Positions 13,001 through 25,905 of a stretch of DNA of 64,000 bases are shown piece by piece (positions within the stretch are counted from its first letter, which is position 1; every line of letters starts with the position of its first letter). A program made the translations under genes and the position numbers. Source of the stretch: Pipra filicauda (taxonomy: Eukaryota > Chordata > Aves > Passeriformes > Pipridae); contig NW_024104345.1 in the NCBI RefSeq assembly GCF_003945595.2, positions 1 through 64,000 on the forward strand, in the 5' to 3' direction. Below the pieces are notes generated by a model. It saw nothing but the letters and a program-made list of their open reading frames with translations. It did not search any database and was not told the DNA's origin.

Positions 13001-16000
13001 TCCTATATTTACCTTTGCCCAGCTTCCCCTAGGTAGATATGAGTAATTCCAGATTTTTTTCAGAACAAGACCTATCCGAAGGAAAATATGATTCAAGGGA
13101 AATATGACACCAGAAAGCAAATTAAATGGAGAAAATGAACCACTGAAGGCTGTTTGTTGAGATCTCATGACCTTCCAGCCCTTTGGCATGAGTAAAACAA
13201 ACTGCTGAATGCACCAAAACATAAAGAGTTAATTTACAAGCAGGACAGCCTGGACCAGCTTTCTGAGGCCACCTTCTCATGAAGGCTGCATCCATATTTG
13301 CATGCTTGCCTAGCTATGCTGAATGGAGAGAGATTAGCAGGAGAGGCTGGAGTGATGGTTACTTGGTCTGTGATTTGATGTCTTTTTATGATCCAAGGAA
13401 AGAGGTCCACAGGCACCTGGAGAGGTCCGGTCTGTCTCCATGCTGATCTGTATGGCAGGCCAGGTTCAGGGGCTAGGTGTGGGTCTTGAACATTGCAACG
13501 ATTTTTGTGAGAGTTAGACTTCAGTTCTGACTGCTCCCTGTTATCATTTAATTGCTGCTCATTGCAACCGTACACACAGAGCTTATATAAAAAGCATCAA
13601 GAGTTGAGGACTTCAGAGCCTGCTGTACTCTTCTTGGGCTGTTGGGATGGAAAGGGCACGGAAATGGTTCTCCTTTGGTCTTGATAAAAGGCAGAGGAGT
13701 CAGAGTAGTGTTATGTTTTTTATGGGTATAAATTAAGACTCCATTCTCACTCTTCCAACATCCTCCAGCCAGGCATCTCCCTCTCCCCGTGCTAATCATC
13801 CCTTCCCCACATGATGAGGCCAACTCAGGAAAGTCTGATTGTACACCAGCCCTGCCAGACATCAAGGGAATGAAGGCCAGAAAGAGAGAGAGCAAAAAAG
13901 CATATATCAGAATCATGGAGAAACCTTTTTCAAGGGGAAAAGTCCTGATGAAGAAGAAAACACCCAGACCATACAAAAGCTTATTTGGTGATGAAGTAGG
14001 AAGGGAAAAACTTTAATTCTCCTCAGCTCTTGATTCCAAGACATGCATTATATATTGTTTATTTACACAATTCTTCACTGCCTTTGCCACAACTTTTCTT
14101 ACAACCTCACCTTGAAAACAATGCTGTGCATTAGCCTAGGGAACTAATCTGAATGCAATAGTGATGTCTTAGTGCCCATCAATAGCTTTTGAAGCCACTG
14201 GTTGATGCTAATTGTACTTGGCAGAATGAAGTTTCAGAAAGGAAGTTTTCACTAGTTAGTTAAAAAAAGCGGGAAACAGTGACAAAAATGCCAGTGGATG
14301 TACCAGGCTTCAAGCTAAACTCTGCTCATCCTAGAGCAAAGAGGCCTTTTACCTCAAGGTACGAGGTCTTAGCACAGGCTTCATATTTTTGCTCATGGGA
14401 TTACTTATTTGTTTTACCTTTCTTTTCATTCCATGGTCTCCAGATGGCCAAAAACTGGTGTGAGATGCAATTGAAAGAAATTAAAACACATGACCTGCAT
14501 TTTAAAAGGAAATTCTACCAAAAAAAAAAAAAGAGGGACCAGGGGTGTTTTGAACTCATGAGTTTTATTTTTGTATTCTAAGAGAATAAGAAAAAGTTTG
14601 TTTCCTCTTCTACCTCTAAAATCATATTATTTCTTTGTTTTGAAAAGGTCACATCACCTGATGTAGTAATTGCATGCAGCTGTTATGAAATTGTTCCACA
14701 TATTCCTGGAAAAAAAGCAGTAATTGGAAGACTTTTTGGATGTTATTACATGGCAGGTACCTCCCAGGGACAACAACAATAGCTATTCATCTGGTGGCAA
14801 CAGTCTCCCATAGGGAGCTCGGAGCTGCCTGCAGGAGCTGGTGTGGACCTGGGGAAGTTACGTGCTCCGGCTTTTCGCTGAGGAAGACAACACAGAATGC
14901 CCATGTTGGGACTAAGTGTCAATATATTAAAGGTAAAAAAAGAGCCCCTCCTCTGTGTTCCCTGTAGTTGGCTGCAAAGCCCTGCTTTGGCAACCCTTCC
15001 CAAGCTCACGAACCTGTTCTTCAGTCTTCTCTCTCTCCTGGAAGGGTTGAAAAAGGTCAGGCTTTAAATGGAGCCTCGTATTTTATAACTCCGTGTTTAT
15101 GAGTGTCTATTCTGAGGGGTTGCAGAGAAGCAACATATTTTTTTCCCCAAAATGACTGAATTGAGTGTCACTAGTTTCCATCTCCTGAAGGCAGGCAAGA
15201 ATGAAATGACTGGTAAGTACAGGACCCCGCCCCCTTTCCCCTCCAGGGGAGTAAGTGCCAAAATAACCCATCTGAGGAGCTCCCTCTCACTGGTGTGCCA
15301 CCTAATGCAAACCATGATGCCAGAGTTAATTGCAGCAGTCAGCTGTTGCATTTCATCCATGAGTCCTGCTCAGTTTAATTAACCTTTGGGGAATTAGCAT
15401 TTTGTTGACTCACAGTACCTGCTTTGAATTCCTGGTAGTGTTATAGAAACACTGTGACTCTTTTCTCTCAAAAGAGTGATGCCCAAAGGCAACGCCTTTA
15501 AAGAATGGTCTCCAGGCAGCAGCAGGCTGATCCTGGGTCAGAAGAGCCTGGAAGAAAACAAACCATACCTCTACTGGCACCTGAGTCATTCCCCACCATG
15601 CTGGAATTGCTCATTCGCCCTCACCATAAGGTGAGGTGTGGGTCTTTACTCCTACCAGAGTCTCCTGAGCATTCTTGTTCATCACTTTGTGTTTACAGTC
15701 ATTTCCAAGCAACTCCTCCTAACTGGCAGGTGCTCTGGCTGCATTTACCAAATAACATCCATGTTCTGCTGCTGAAAAATCACCAGGTGACCACCTGCTG
15801 GTTGCACAAAATGATGCCCATCCTGGGCAAGTGAAACCCACTGCAGTACCTGGCATGGACTTTTCCTATCCATATACACTGTTTCCTGGTGCAGTGAGCT
15901 GTTGGTAAATCCAAGGAAGTGTTGTCTGGCCAGGAATGAGACTTAAGTTTGGCTAAGCAATGTATGTCTTTGGGCTTGTAGGTATTCAAGAGCCAGTTTG

Positions 16001-16321
16001 GCCTTGGAATGGGTGTTGCTCAGGTTCCTTAAATCAGGTTGGCAGGAATACCTCTACCAAAAAAGCGTTTCCAGTCTCTCTGAAGAGGCCTGTACTGCCA
16101 CCTTCTATCATGCCTCACGTTTTTGACCTACACCTAGTCTGTAACTTTTCTCCCCTTTGCTTATCTCTGGGCGACATCTGAGGAACCACTGCAAGGGGTA
16201 CAAGTTGGCATTATTGCAGGGGGGCAAAGGGAAAAACAGTCATGGAGGCTGTGGCAAGTCAGACTGGGGCTTGGGCTGAAAGGGAGTGATGCAACACTTG
16301 GGTGCAGGGAAGGGAGGTAAT
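10061..16321. other. Intergenic, no gene recognised
   Basis: The window's longest frame, 165 codons on the minus strand at 10334-10831, is here. It has no recognised domain and only a weak internal acceptor (TCTGTAG). Frames of 140-142 codons at 11559-11981 and 13548-13976 are likewise unassigned. The interval also holds the TC microsatellite. Confidence 0.55.
12255..12285 (+). repeat. Microsatellite (ATGT)n then (TC)n
   Basis: Three ATGT-type units run into about nine TC dinucleotides. It is a short simple repeat in intergenic sequence. Confidence 0.9.
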
Positions 16322-16474
16322 GTCGATGCTGAGTCACCAACCCTGGAACGATTTAAGACACCTGCAGACGTGGTGCTTAGGGATATGGTTTAGTGGTGGA
16401 CTTGGCAGTGCCGGGTTAATGGTTGGACTTGATCTTAAAGGTCTTTTCCAACCTAGATGATTCTAGGATTCAAT
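16322..16474 (+). mobile_element. CR1 LINE 3' end, sense
   Basis: Sequence such as ttggacttgatcttaaaggt, then cttttccaacctagatgatt and ctaggattc, is the characteristic 3' terminus of a CR1 subfamily, with the usual short terminal repeat (gattctaggattc). The copy is 5'-truncated to about 150 bp, as is typical for CR1. Confidence 0.85.
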
Positions 16475-19400
16475 GGTGTGGCACTGGCTGGTTGCAGGCT
16501 GAGGATACTGGGCACAAGAGGTCTGTGAACGCTGCAAAGCACTGCTGAGTGGTGTCCACGCTAGCATAACTGACTGCTCCCATGTCTTACTACCACTTAC
16601 TCTTTGTCCTGTTTTTTCCTGATTCAGCCACCACAACCACATCTGAGAGGAGACATCAGCTGGCCAAAGCGTTTGTCCCAGAAGATGGGGGAGCCCAGCC
16701 CAGCCTTGCCAGCTTGTACGTAGGCTCCAGCAAGGATAGCTGGCCTGGCCTCACCAGCAGAGGACTCCCAGGACCAGCTTAACCAACCCCGCACCATGAA
16801 CTGACCTCCTACTATTCTCCATGCCAAATGAGTCCCAATCTTCGCACCTGCAGATTAAACACCACCTGTCTGGAAATCTTCCGACCAGGCAGTTGGGAGA
16901 ATATCTTAAGAACAGCAGCACACAATGCACTCTCAGCAACTCCCTTTGCAGCAGGTTGACCCTGGTCTCCTACCATCCACTCCATGCTTCACTTTCTCCC
17001 CTGTCTTTGAAGAGTGTTGAGAACAGAGGAAAATCAATGTGGCTTTGTGAAATAATTGTGGATTTTGTTCTGAGCAGAGAACTGAAAAAGCACATTATAG
17101 ATATTCTGGATCAATAGGATTCATGCAACATTTGACCTTCTCCTGTTAGCTCTCGTACTAATGCACTTTCATCTTTACCTCTGATTTGGGGGTCTTTAAT
17201 GGGATCTACTGAAAAAATGGTTTTCTGTGGAAAGCATAAAAGGGTATAATCTGTGAGAAACGGGAACTACTGGTTTTCACATAATCATACAAAATTATCA
17301 CTTTCCCTTCCCTACTAGAGATCTATAAACTTCTTACTCAGAAATCTGACTGTAATTTAAGAGTACAAATAAGAAACACAAAATACAAAATATAAAAAGG
17401 ATGGATTTAGGTTATTTAGAAAGCTGATGCATAGACATTCAGACATTTTCCTGGTAATTTAGCAGTCACTTCAGGAGACAACATAACATTTACACTTTGC
17501 AGCAGAAAAAAGCAAAGCAGCCTGCTATCAAAGGAGTTGTCTCCAGCACATTTTCTGACTGAGGTTTGATGGGTTTTTTTAATCCCCTCTCCAGGTGTAT
17601 CAGTCTTGGTGTGAAACAGAATAATTACTGCTGGTTTGTAAGAAAAGGTGATAATTTGAAGCACATCCTGGGCTCTTTTCTTGAGGATATTTAGTTGAAA
17701 AACTCTTCTTTTCAACTGCAGTTTTCAATATTGCTAAATTACTATACCATTCAATATAGGAGTGACTGATTTGCTGCTATGTTGTTTGAGACTACATTTA
17801 CGTGACTGCTTGTGTATTTACACTTCTTGGAAAATTCTTTGGCAACAAATGATACCATTGATTTCATACCAATTTGATATTTTACAAGAAAGTTAATATG
17901 GCTTAGTTTGACTCTTTCTGTTCTGCATTTACAGGGGCTGAGGGTTCAAAAGGGCCCTTGCTTCATCTAGGTGATATGTTTCCTATAAACAGAGCTGGTC
18001 ACAGTTTCAGACTGAATTTGTAGTAGTTACTTCGCCAGGAAAAACATTTTGTCATTTGTTTGTTTTTGTAAATAAACACAAGGTTTGATTCACCAGTCCA
18101 CCTACACTCTGTTTTGTCAGTGGAGCCACAACAGAAGAGCACTGGTTTTATAAATGGAGAATCAGGCTTGCTATAGTCTATTGCTAAGCATCATATCTTT
18201 TCCAGTCCCTCTAGCTAATAAAATTCTTTATTTTACAGTATTATTCATCCCTCCCTGCCCTCCTCCAGTCCAGAATATTCCCTATAGTAGCCTGGGTCAG
18301 AGTAGAGGTTTGCATCTCAACAAAAGCAATGGGTCACTTCTCTTCCAAAATCCAACCAAGACATCCCATCCCATTGCATGTTTCTTACTAAGAAGCATTT
18401 GGCTGGGTTGTTCAGGCCTTATTTTTTCACCTAAAGATGCAAGGAAAATCCTAGCTGAGATTATAGCGCTATCTACATTAATTATGTACCTAATTGTCAT
18501 TGCTCTGGAAGAAGAGACAACCCCCTGAGCTCCCTGGAGTTCAGGCTTATTTGATGCTCGTCTGCACTGGCTCCTTCTGCTCGGTTGGCTGCGACTCTTA
18601 CCCTGCCAAACATCTCTAACCCTGTGGCAGGGACGAGGCTTTCAGGAAATCCTTTCTGAACATCAGCCATAACAAAAAACAAAACAAAAAAACCCACCCA
18701 AACCATTAGCATCACACTTGGCTGTGACTGCTTGGGTTAAACTGCTCTACCTTCCTGCAACATTTTATTTGTGACCTTTTGCATTTTATTTCACACGGTC
18801 CTTCAGTTAAACAACAGCAGAGAGCGTATGAAACTGAAGGCTGCTCTGGAGATGATGGATGAGGCTCCCCACGCTCCCCATCGCTTGTAGCCCATGAGTC
18901 ATCTGCTAATTTCCTCAGCTAAAACTGACAGACAATTACCTGGCATTTCATCACGGCCAACCGGATTTTTTTTTTTTCCCCAGAGCTCACTGTCTATCTT
19001 TTGATAGCAATGACTACAAAAACTGCTGCCTAAAACATTGTCTCTCAAAGCTTTAATATTTTATTGTTATTGCTTTGAGTTCTTGCTGCACAATACCAGG
19101 CATCTTGCATCTTTGCTGCTCCAAATCTTTTCCTGTATCTGCTTCTTTACAGCACATTACCCAAGAACTATTCTGTTAACTGCATTATATAAGTACTGGA
19201 ATAAATCGTGTTATTGATGAGTATTTTTGAAGGTCTTTTTTTTTGTAAATGCAACTCAGCGACTCTCCCAATTGCTTCATTATTACAGAAGATGATGTTT
19301 AATGTAAGTGTAGTATTTATAGTTTCATGCAATAACTAACAAAAATCTCAGAGCTTCCCTGTCCTCCAAATCCTTTGACTGGACTCTCAGCTTCACTAGA

Positions 19401-20069
19401 TGGAGTGTTACACTGTTCAGCAGATAGCCCAAGGGCCAGAGGTTCCTTTACCCCTCCGTAGGAAGGTCTTCCTCTTCGGATGGTCTAGACCTGTAGTAAA
19501 TCCCTCCTCATCATGCCTGGTGTTAGGGGAAGCCCTGTACTCTGTAACCACTGGCCATGATGACACCACTGGCAGATCCTGCCCATCACTGGGGCCACTG
19601 GCTTCTCATGGCTCAGGGACTGGGGGACTTCTTCACTGACCATGAGGTGACCAAATGTGTGACTGGGACCAGCTTCAGAGATTGTTGCCCCAAACTGAGG
19701 AGCCTATATAAGCAGGGCCATGGCTGTGAGGAAAGGACCTTGTACTCTCTCAGTAGCTGATATAGGGGAAGATTTTTAGGGTCACTGTAGTTCAAACTAA
19801 AACTCATAGAAGAAGATAACTGGCCTGGGATCTACTGTTATGAAGGCTGTGGGATGTTTCATGCTCAAGGAGAAAGTCTTCAGTCACCCTAAGGACTTTT
19901 AGGAGATTTTATAATGGTCATCTGATATTCAGTTTTGACTCTTTTCAAATTGATCAAATGTTCTATTCCAAAATACAAGATTTTCCCTTGCAGAGATTCT
20001 CCACCTTCTGAGAAATGATGTACCACACCATTTTAAAAGGCAACATCTTCTTTGGTAAGGTAAAGAAAG
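16475..20069. other. Intergenic, no gene recognised
   Basis: No coding exon is evident. It includes the possible LTR-like segment at 19.4-19.8 kb. Confidence 0.55.
19400..19760 (+). other. Possible solo LTR-like or promoter-like segment
   Basis: This GC-richer segment of about 350 bp has a TATA-like TATATAAG at 19705-19712. It contains two overlapping short frames with no family resemblance. I could not define LTR ends (TG..CA) or a target-site duplication, so the LTR idea is only a guess. Confidence 0.2.
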
Positions 20070-20247
20070 TACATTCTGCCTAAAGAAGCTGTGGATGCCC
20101 TGTGCCTGGAAGTGTTCAAGGGCAAGTTGGATGGGGGCCCTAAGCAACCTGGTCTAGTGAAAGGTGTCCTCATGACAGCGGGGTTGGAACCAGATGATTT
20201 TTAAGGTCCCTTCCAACCCAAACCATCCTATGATTCTACGATCCTAC
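20070..20247 (+). mobile_element. CR1 LINE 3' end, sense
   Basis: The run begins ctaaagaagctgtggatgcc and passes through gggttggaaccagatgattt and aaggtcccttccaaccca. It ends in the near-repeats tgattctacgatcctac, the CR1 3' terminal octamer repeat in decayed form. The copy is 5'-truncated to about 180 bp. A perfect palindrome starts 11 bases downstream (20258-20281). Confidence 0.9.
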
Positions 20248-20257
20248 ATCTGGGCAG

Positions 20258-20281
20258 CCAGTTCCTGATGCCAGGAACTGG
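20258..20281. repeat. Perfect 10-bp inverted repeat with 4-base loop
   Basis: CCAGTTCCTG and CAGGAACTGG flank ATGC, forming a perfect 10-bp stem. It lies just past the CR1 terminal repeat. It could be a remnant of the pre-insertion locus, a cruciform-prone site, or chance; the sequence alone does not say. Confidence 0.8.
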
Positions 20282-21083
20282 TGATATTGTCCGTTCCTAG
20301 GAGAGCCCTGAGAGTCTCAAGTTACGTGGTTTGATTTTATCATGTTGTCTATATGAAGCCATCTCCCGTAAGATTTTTAACATTTTGATATGCTAAATCT
20401 CTATTATTTGTACTGCTTTGGTTAGCTGTGAATACAGCTATGAGAAGAGACCTCATAGCCCTGGTAGCTGGTAGCTGTTGCACATGGCCAAGTGGGCTTC
20501 ATAACCTCAAAAGGTTGTGTCTCAGAACAGACAAGTACTTTAGTCTCTACTGCTTAATACTGTTTCAGGTTAGAATTTATCCCTGGCCATCTTTAAAACC
20601 ATTTTTCTTTCTTGGTGTTTATTTCCTCACCTTCTTGCATAATCGCTAGAGAACAAGCATATCTACCCTAAAAGGGCCCTTTTCCTCCTTGATGGAATGT
20701 CTCCATCCCTCTGTCTGTCCTTGTGGCCCCATCTGCACTTGCATCCACTGAATTGCGACTTCAACACTGCAATCAGAGCTGCAGAAAATACACCAGGCTT
20801 TGGTCTCCCTACTGAAAACACCTGGAAGATAAATCTTACCGTGAGGCATAAAATGTAGAAGAGTGCAGAAATTAACTAAATCAGGCAAAATTTGGGAGTA
20901 AAAATATGGTGTTAATTAATCTCTTCTCAAAACCTACACACACCTCTTGCTCTTGGCTAGATCTTAGCAGCTGGCAAGAACTCAGATGCTAGAAATGTTT
21001 CCTGTTCTTATTTACTCAATTAAAAATAGCCATCAGTGTTAAACCATCCTAACACTTCAACCTAGCACTTTTGCATTCTGTAT

Positions 21084-21225
21084 GTCTGCATATATAAACA
21101 TGTGTAAAATGTATGATATTTATATACACATATATGTAAAATGCTTATTAAATATGTACATGGACATATAAATATGTGTGCATATATATGCATACACACA
21201 CACAAACAAATAAGCACATGTAAAT
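21084..21225. repeat. AT/TG-rich alternating purine-pyrimidine tract
   Basis: This is a dense mix of TATA, CATATA, TGTG and CACACA units, with a repeated tgtaaaatg element. It looks like a degenerated dinucleotide repeat; no function is visible. Confidence 0.7.
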
Positions 21226-22560
21226 GCTTCATGGTGCTATTTTGCATGAAGTAGTACATGCAGCCAAGAGCAGGCACATAACAAGTTCATGTGTTACGTG
21301 TCTCACACCAGGAAACTTCCTTGCAGAACTAGTGGCTTATCTGTATAATGTTCACTCACTCCAACTTCTGTAACTTTATAGAACTTGAGCTGTCACTTAA
21401 ACTGCCTTAAACTAAGGTGATTAATTCCTCTCCCTACACCTGCAATTCCAAAGCAGCACTTTGTAATAGTGCAGGGTTCGTAATCATAAAGTATTGATGT
21501 CACAAGCATTTATTGCTAGGGTAATCAGAGGAGGAAAGGTTACTGTCTGTGTGTGTGCCCATTCATATGTATAACTTCTGCCTATTCTTTGTGTCTCTCC
21601 CTTTGATTCCCCAACATATCAAAAGGCTTTTGGGGGACCCAGCTGAGCAGCCACCTGCAGTGAGGAGCCGCTCCAAGATAGTTTGGCATCTTATCACAAT
21701 GGCATAGAGAAGGCAAGTGGTCTTCCCAGCTGGGCTTTCTGAAAAGGACTGCCTAAAAGCAATTGTTTAAATTTCAGTGCTCCCCAGGAAAATGTTGAGC
21801 CCTTCCTTTAATGTGTCTGGTTTTGTTAACATGCTGTCCCAGGCTGATGAGTGGTGCCAATCCTCTATTATTTCATACAGTCTCAGTGCTCTTGTATGCC
21901 TGCCAAGCACAAGGGGTGGCCAAGGGCAGTGGAGAGGGAACTGGATGTGTCCCCCTGGTCATGTTCAAGCCAAGCCTGGCTGTGGCTTAGAGCTGCAAAA
22001 GGAGATGCTCTAGCCTACAGCCTTGGCAGAGCATCTCAGTGGATTTCTGCACCACTCTGCCTTCATTTCTCCCACATGTTTCTAGTCTTTGAGACATGCA
22101 ATGCTGAGAATGTCCTTGACCCTTCTGATCAAAATCATGCCTCTGTATCAACCCAGAGCATGACAGATCCTTAAACATGATGAATCCACCCAGACTCATC
22201 TTACTTTGTGGATATCCTAGATCAAATAAAGGCACAAAGGTCTGAGGAATAGGAGGTTACCAAGGAGAACAAGGCTAATAGGAGGGCACAACCAGTGCAA
22301 ATCAGCCTTTCACACATTGTGGTCCAATGCAACCATTTAGTGACTCCAGTCAGATGATGACCACATCCTTCTCTGACTCATTTTTATTTCTGAAACCTCT
22401 TTTCCTCTAAACTGGTCTATGGGCTGTGTGCACAGTTGGGTCACTTCTACAAGGACTGCTGCTGACCCTGGCAGACTTGAAGCAGGAGTGTGACTGTACT
22501 CCAGGGTGAAAATAAACCTTGCCTTGGTAAATACAGCACAATGAAATAAAAAACCAAACC

Positions 22561-22580
22561 AACAAACAAACAAACAAAAA
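22561..22580 (+). repeat. Microsatellite (AACA)n
   Basis: Four AACA units in an A/C-rich context. Confidence 0.85.
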
Positions 22581-23164
22581 TTGTATGAATTTGGCAACTG
22601 ATCTTCTTGGAACTTGCTTCAAACCCACCAATGATCAAAATCAGAATGTTTGTGGCTGTAACTTATAAGAACGGAAAAATACTTTTGTTTAAAGAAGCTC
22701 CATTCTCTATAAGGGCCTAATGCAAAGTCTGCAGGAATCAGAGGGAAGTATTTACTGACTCTAATGAGAGGAAGGCAGAGGGTCTGATGGCTGTAAGTAT
22801 TTTTTTCATTTGTCCAAATGAATTTAGACAAAAAAATTAATTTTTGTCTTCAGGAGGAAAACGTGTGCATTGCCCGACATGGCTGATTCTAAACGCTGAG
22901 TGACTGTGATCAGAACCTGTGCCATTGTTAGTGACATGAATAAAAATCAGGAGTATGAAGCAGAGACATAAGATTCAACACTTTTTGTAGACAGCCAAAA
23001 CAACAAATGTATGGAGAAAAACTAACAAGATGGGGTTCAGAAGTACCAGAAATACACAATTATTTCAAGTCCTGTAGAAAAAAAATGTTATTTTTAATGA
23101 AAAATAGTAACTTCTCCATTTTGGGAGGGATACACACAATAGCCTCCAAAACTACACTCTTAGG

Positions 23165-23187
23165 ATATATATATATATATATATATA
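23165..23187 (+). repeat. Microsatellite (AT)n
   Basis: An uninterrupted AT dinucleotide run of about 11 units, flanked by unique sequence. Confidence 0.95.
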
Positions 23188-25863
23188 TAAATCTATGAAA
23201 TGCTTAAGAATCAGACGGAAACATTATTCCTACTATCCTCACAGATGTTGTATGGATTAATATGGTCCCTGAATCACAGCCTCAACAGAACTCTCTTAAA
23301 GACAACCCTTCAGCCCAGTGGGCAGAGCCTGGCTTTGTGCCCATCTGGATGAGCCTCTTCAGCAAAGTGAATTTCTCTGAACTTCTGTCCCAAGTGGATG
23401 TGTTCCTAAAACAGGGCTGTTGGAAAGAGATCTTTATAGCTCTCCTTCACTTTCCCAGCTGGCTCCACAATAGTGGGATCAAACCCCATTTGTAAAAAGG
23501 GAAAAAAGGAAGAAGCCTATTTAGAAACACCCAAGCTCCTTCAGTGCTGCATCTGTGCCAGTACCAACTCAATCCTTTCTCAATGGCCCATACCATTTGC
23601 AGAGTTTTCACTACTGCCTTTTCAAATGTCACACCATGGCTGTAATTTTGGCTTTGATCACAAGCTAGGCTGAATTGCCATTGAAGGATGTGGTAAGATC
23701 ATCCCCCACACCAAACAGGCCCGGTTCAGCACAGCTTAAACACAAGAAGAGAACATCACCCATCACAGCAGACACCCCACTTTCCCAAGTACAGTATCCA
23801 GAGCCCTTCACTGATGATAGGTAGTTTTTAGGCATTTGCAGCACACAGAGGTGACTTATGTTGGGATAGATGGGTTAAACCCCACTCTCACCTAAAGGAG
23901 CCTGTTGAAAACCTTGCAAAGGCCCCACAGAGCATTTCTTTCTTCAGACATTTCCCCAGAGGAGAAAGCGGTTTCCGAAAGGAGGAGAAGAAACAATGAA
24001 ATCCTTGGAAGCATATGAAACATTAATAATTAAACAGGGTACTTACTAGCAATGATTAAAGTAACTCAGAAAATTAAAGACGTTTCTTCAGAAAGTTCTG
24101 TAAAGTGCAGTTTCCAGTTAATCAAGGCAGCAAAAATGTTTTTAGGGTCAAGCTTTGAACACAGCCATAGTTTGCTACTATTTTATTACTTGTTGTTGTA
24201 TGCAAGGTTGCACAACACATAGAGAAGTCACTGTTTTACCACACCAGGGCAGTGAAGAGATGTAAGTCATCTGGTTTTTTTTATTATGTGTTGATGAGCC
24301 TGTTGCTCATCAATATTTTTGCACTATGCAAAATTAGACCATTTAGTCATATGTCCACCTCTCATCTAGTGCTAATAAAAGGCCTGGCAGTGGTATCACA
24401 GCAAATCAAGAGAATATGTGTGGGGACCAGTCAGCTCCATGATATCACCCACACAACGTCTGGAGTAAAATGGCACCCACAGCACACACCATTCCTGACG
24501 CAGGGCCACATCACAGCACCGAGCCCAAGTGGCCTCATAAGGATGTCTCCTTAGGCACAACCAAACTTTCCTCTCTGCTCTATCTTGATCCCAACTGGTA
24601 CTTTCGCGTGTCTGAGCATTGTGAGGTTGTATTAAATGTTTGAGTTTCAGGGGCAAGTCTACATCTTACAAGAGCTGGAAATTCCCCAGGCTTTGGCCAC
24701 TCTTTATTCGTGCAAACACAACCACCAAGGAGAGTCGGGGTGGGTGGTCACCCCAGTGACCAAGCAGACCTCCCACACCAATGAGGCTGCTGGGGAGTGA
24801 CGATGGATGGAGGGGTCAGCAGTGCATAGCCTGGGAGAGGCTTCCTTTCCCAGAGCCACACCAGAAGTCTGCCTGACCCCTTCACCGGAGTTGTCCATCG
24901 CACTTGGCACACAGGAACTTCATTTGGGCCCCAAATAACACACGAGGAGTTACAACCCCCTTCAAGACCCTCCACCTGGACTTGGCAGTAAGCGCATTTT
25001 CCTGCAGGACTTTGCACCACGTACAGTTCTCAGCAGGACTTAAATGTAATTGCTATTTACAGAGCAGCCAAACTGCAGAGGGCTTTTACAAGCAAACAAG
25101 GATGAAAACATGCCTACCCCAAGTGTTTATGGCTTCAGAGGGAATAGACAAGCTGTCTGCTGAGGTTGGCCGAGATTTTCTAGGGGCAGAGCCAGTGCCT
25201 CCCCACAGGGACAGGACATTTTGCTGTGCTTTAGGGAGAGGGGTACACAGCGGCACTCAGCCTACAGGATCTTTCACACGGCAACCTCCAGGGCCGCCTG
25301 AGTCTGCTCTGCAAGGCCAAAAACTGGCCCCATGCCTGGAGTGCTGCTTTGGACTCTGAAGATAGGTTCTGGGGATGGGCATCTCAGCATTCCCAGGGCT
25401 ACTTCTGCAACACCCACCTGGCAAGGCAGGCTTTTACACAGACTTTAAAAGTGTTTTTGGTAATAGCAGGCACAGCAATGATTGGGACTTCTCTCTCTGC
25501 ACCTCCAGATTTTAAAGCCTAAACTGTATTGTGTTCCCCTCTTCCACCCGTCTAAGAAGAATCCCAGCAATCATCAGCACAATGGTGCTTTCTGTTTTCT
25601 GATGAGCCTGTGAAGGAAGATAAACTGCAAAATGAATGGAAATTTAGCACCCAGGCAGAAGAGTTTCTCTGCTTTTTTTAAAATATCAACTGTATTTTGA
25701 TTAATGTAAGTCAATCCGTCTCCTGACAGACAGGGGGGTGCTGAGCCACACCAATGGAGCCAACATGCAGCAGCTGCCTTCCTGTTATTTTCATCTCTCT
25801 AAAGCCTCCCACACCTCTCATGCAGACATTCATTTAACTCTGCTTGATTCACAAGTATAAAAC

Positions 25864-25905
25864 GGGGGGGGGTGGGGGAATGGGTTTGGACTGATGCTAT
25901 AAATA
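25864..25905 (+). promoter_or_regulatory. G-run with quadruplex potential followed by TATAAATA
   Basis: Nine G, T, five G, AAT and GGG (25864-25883) can form a four-tract quadruplex. A consensus TATA box, TATAAATA, lies 15 bases later at 25898-25905. The spacing resembles a GC-rich proximal element with a TATA box, but no first exon or gene is recognisable downstream. Promoter status is inference. Confidence 0.3.

Noticed and set aside
24904..25359. 151-codon plus-strand frame.
   Set aside because: No recognisable domain, no Kozak or splice support, and similar in length to several other chance frames.
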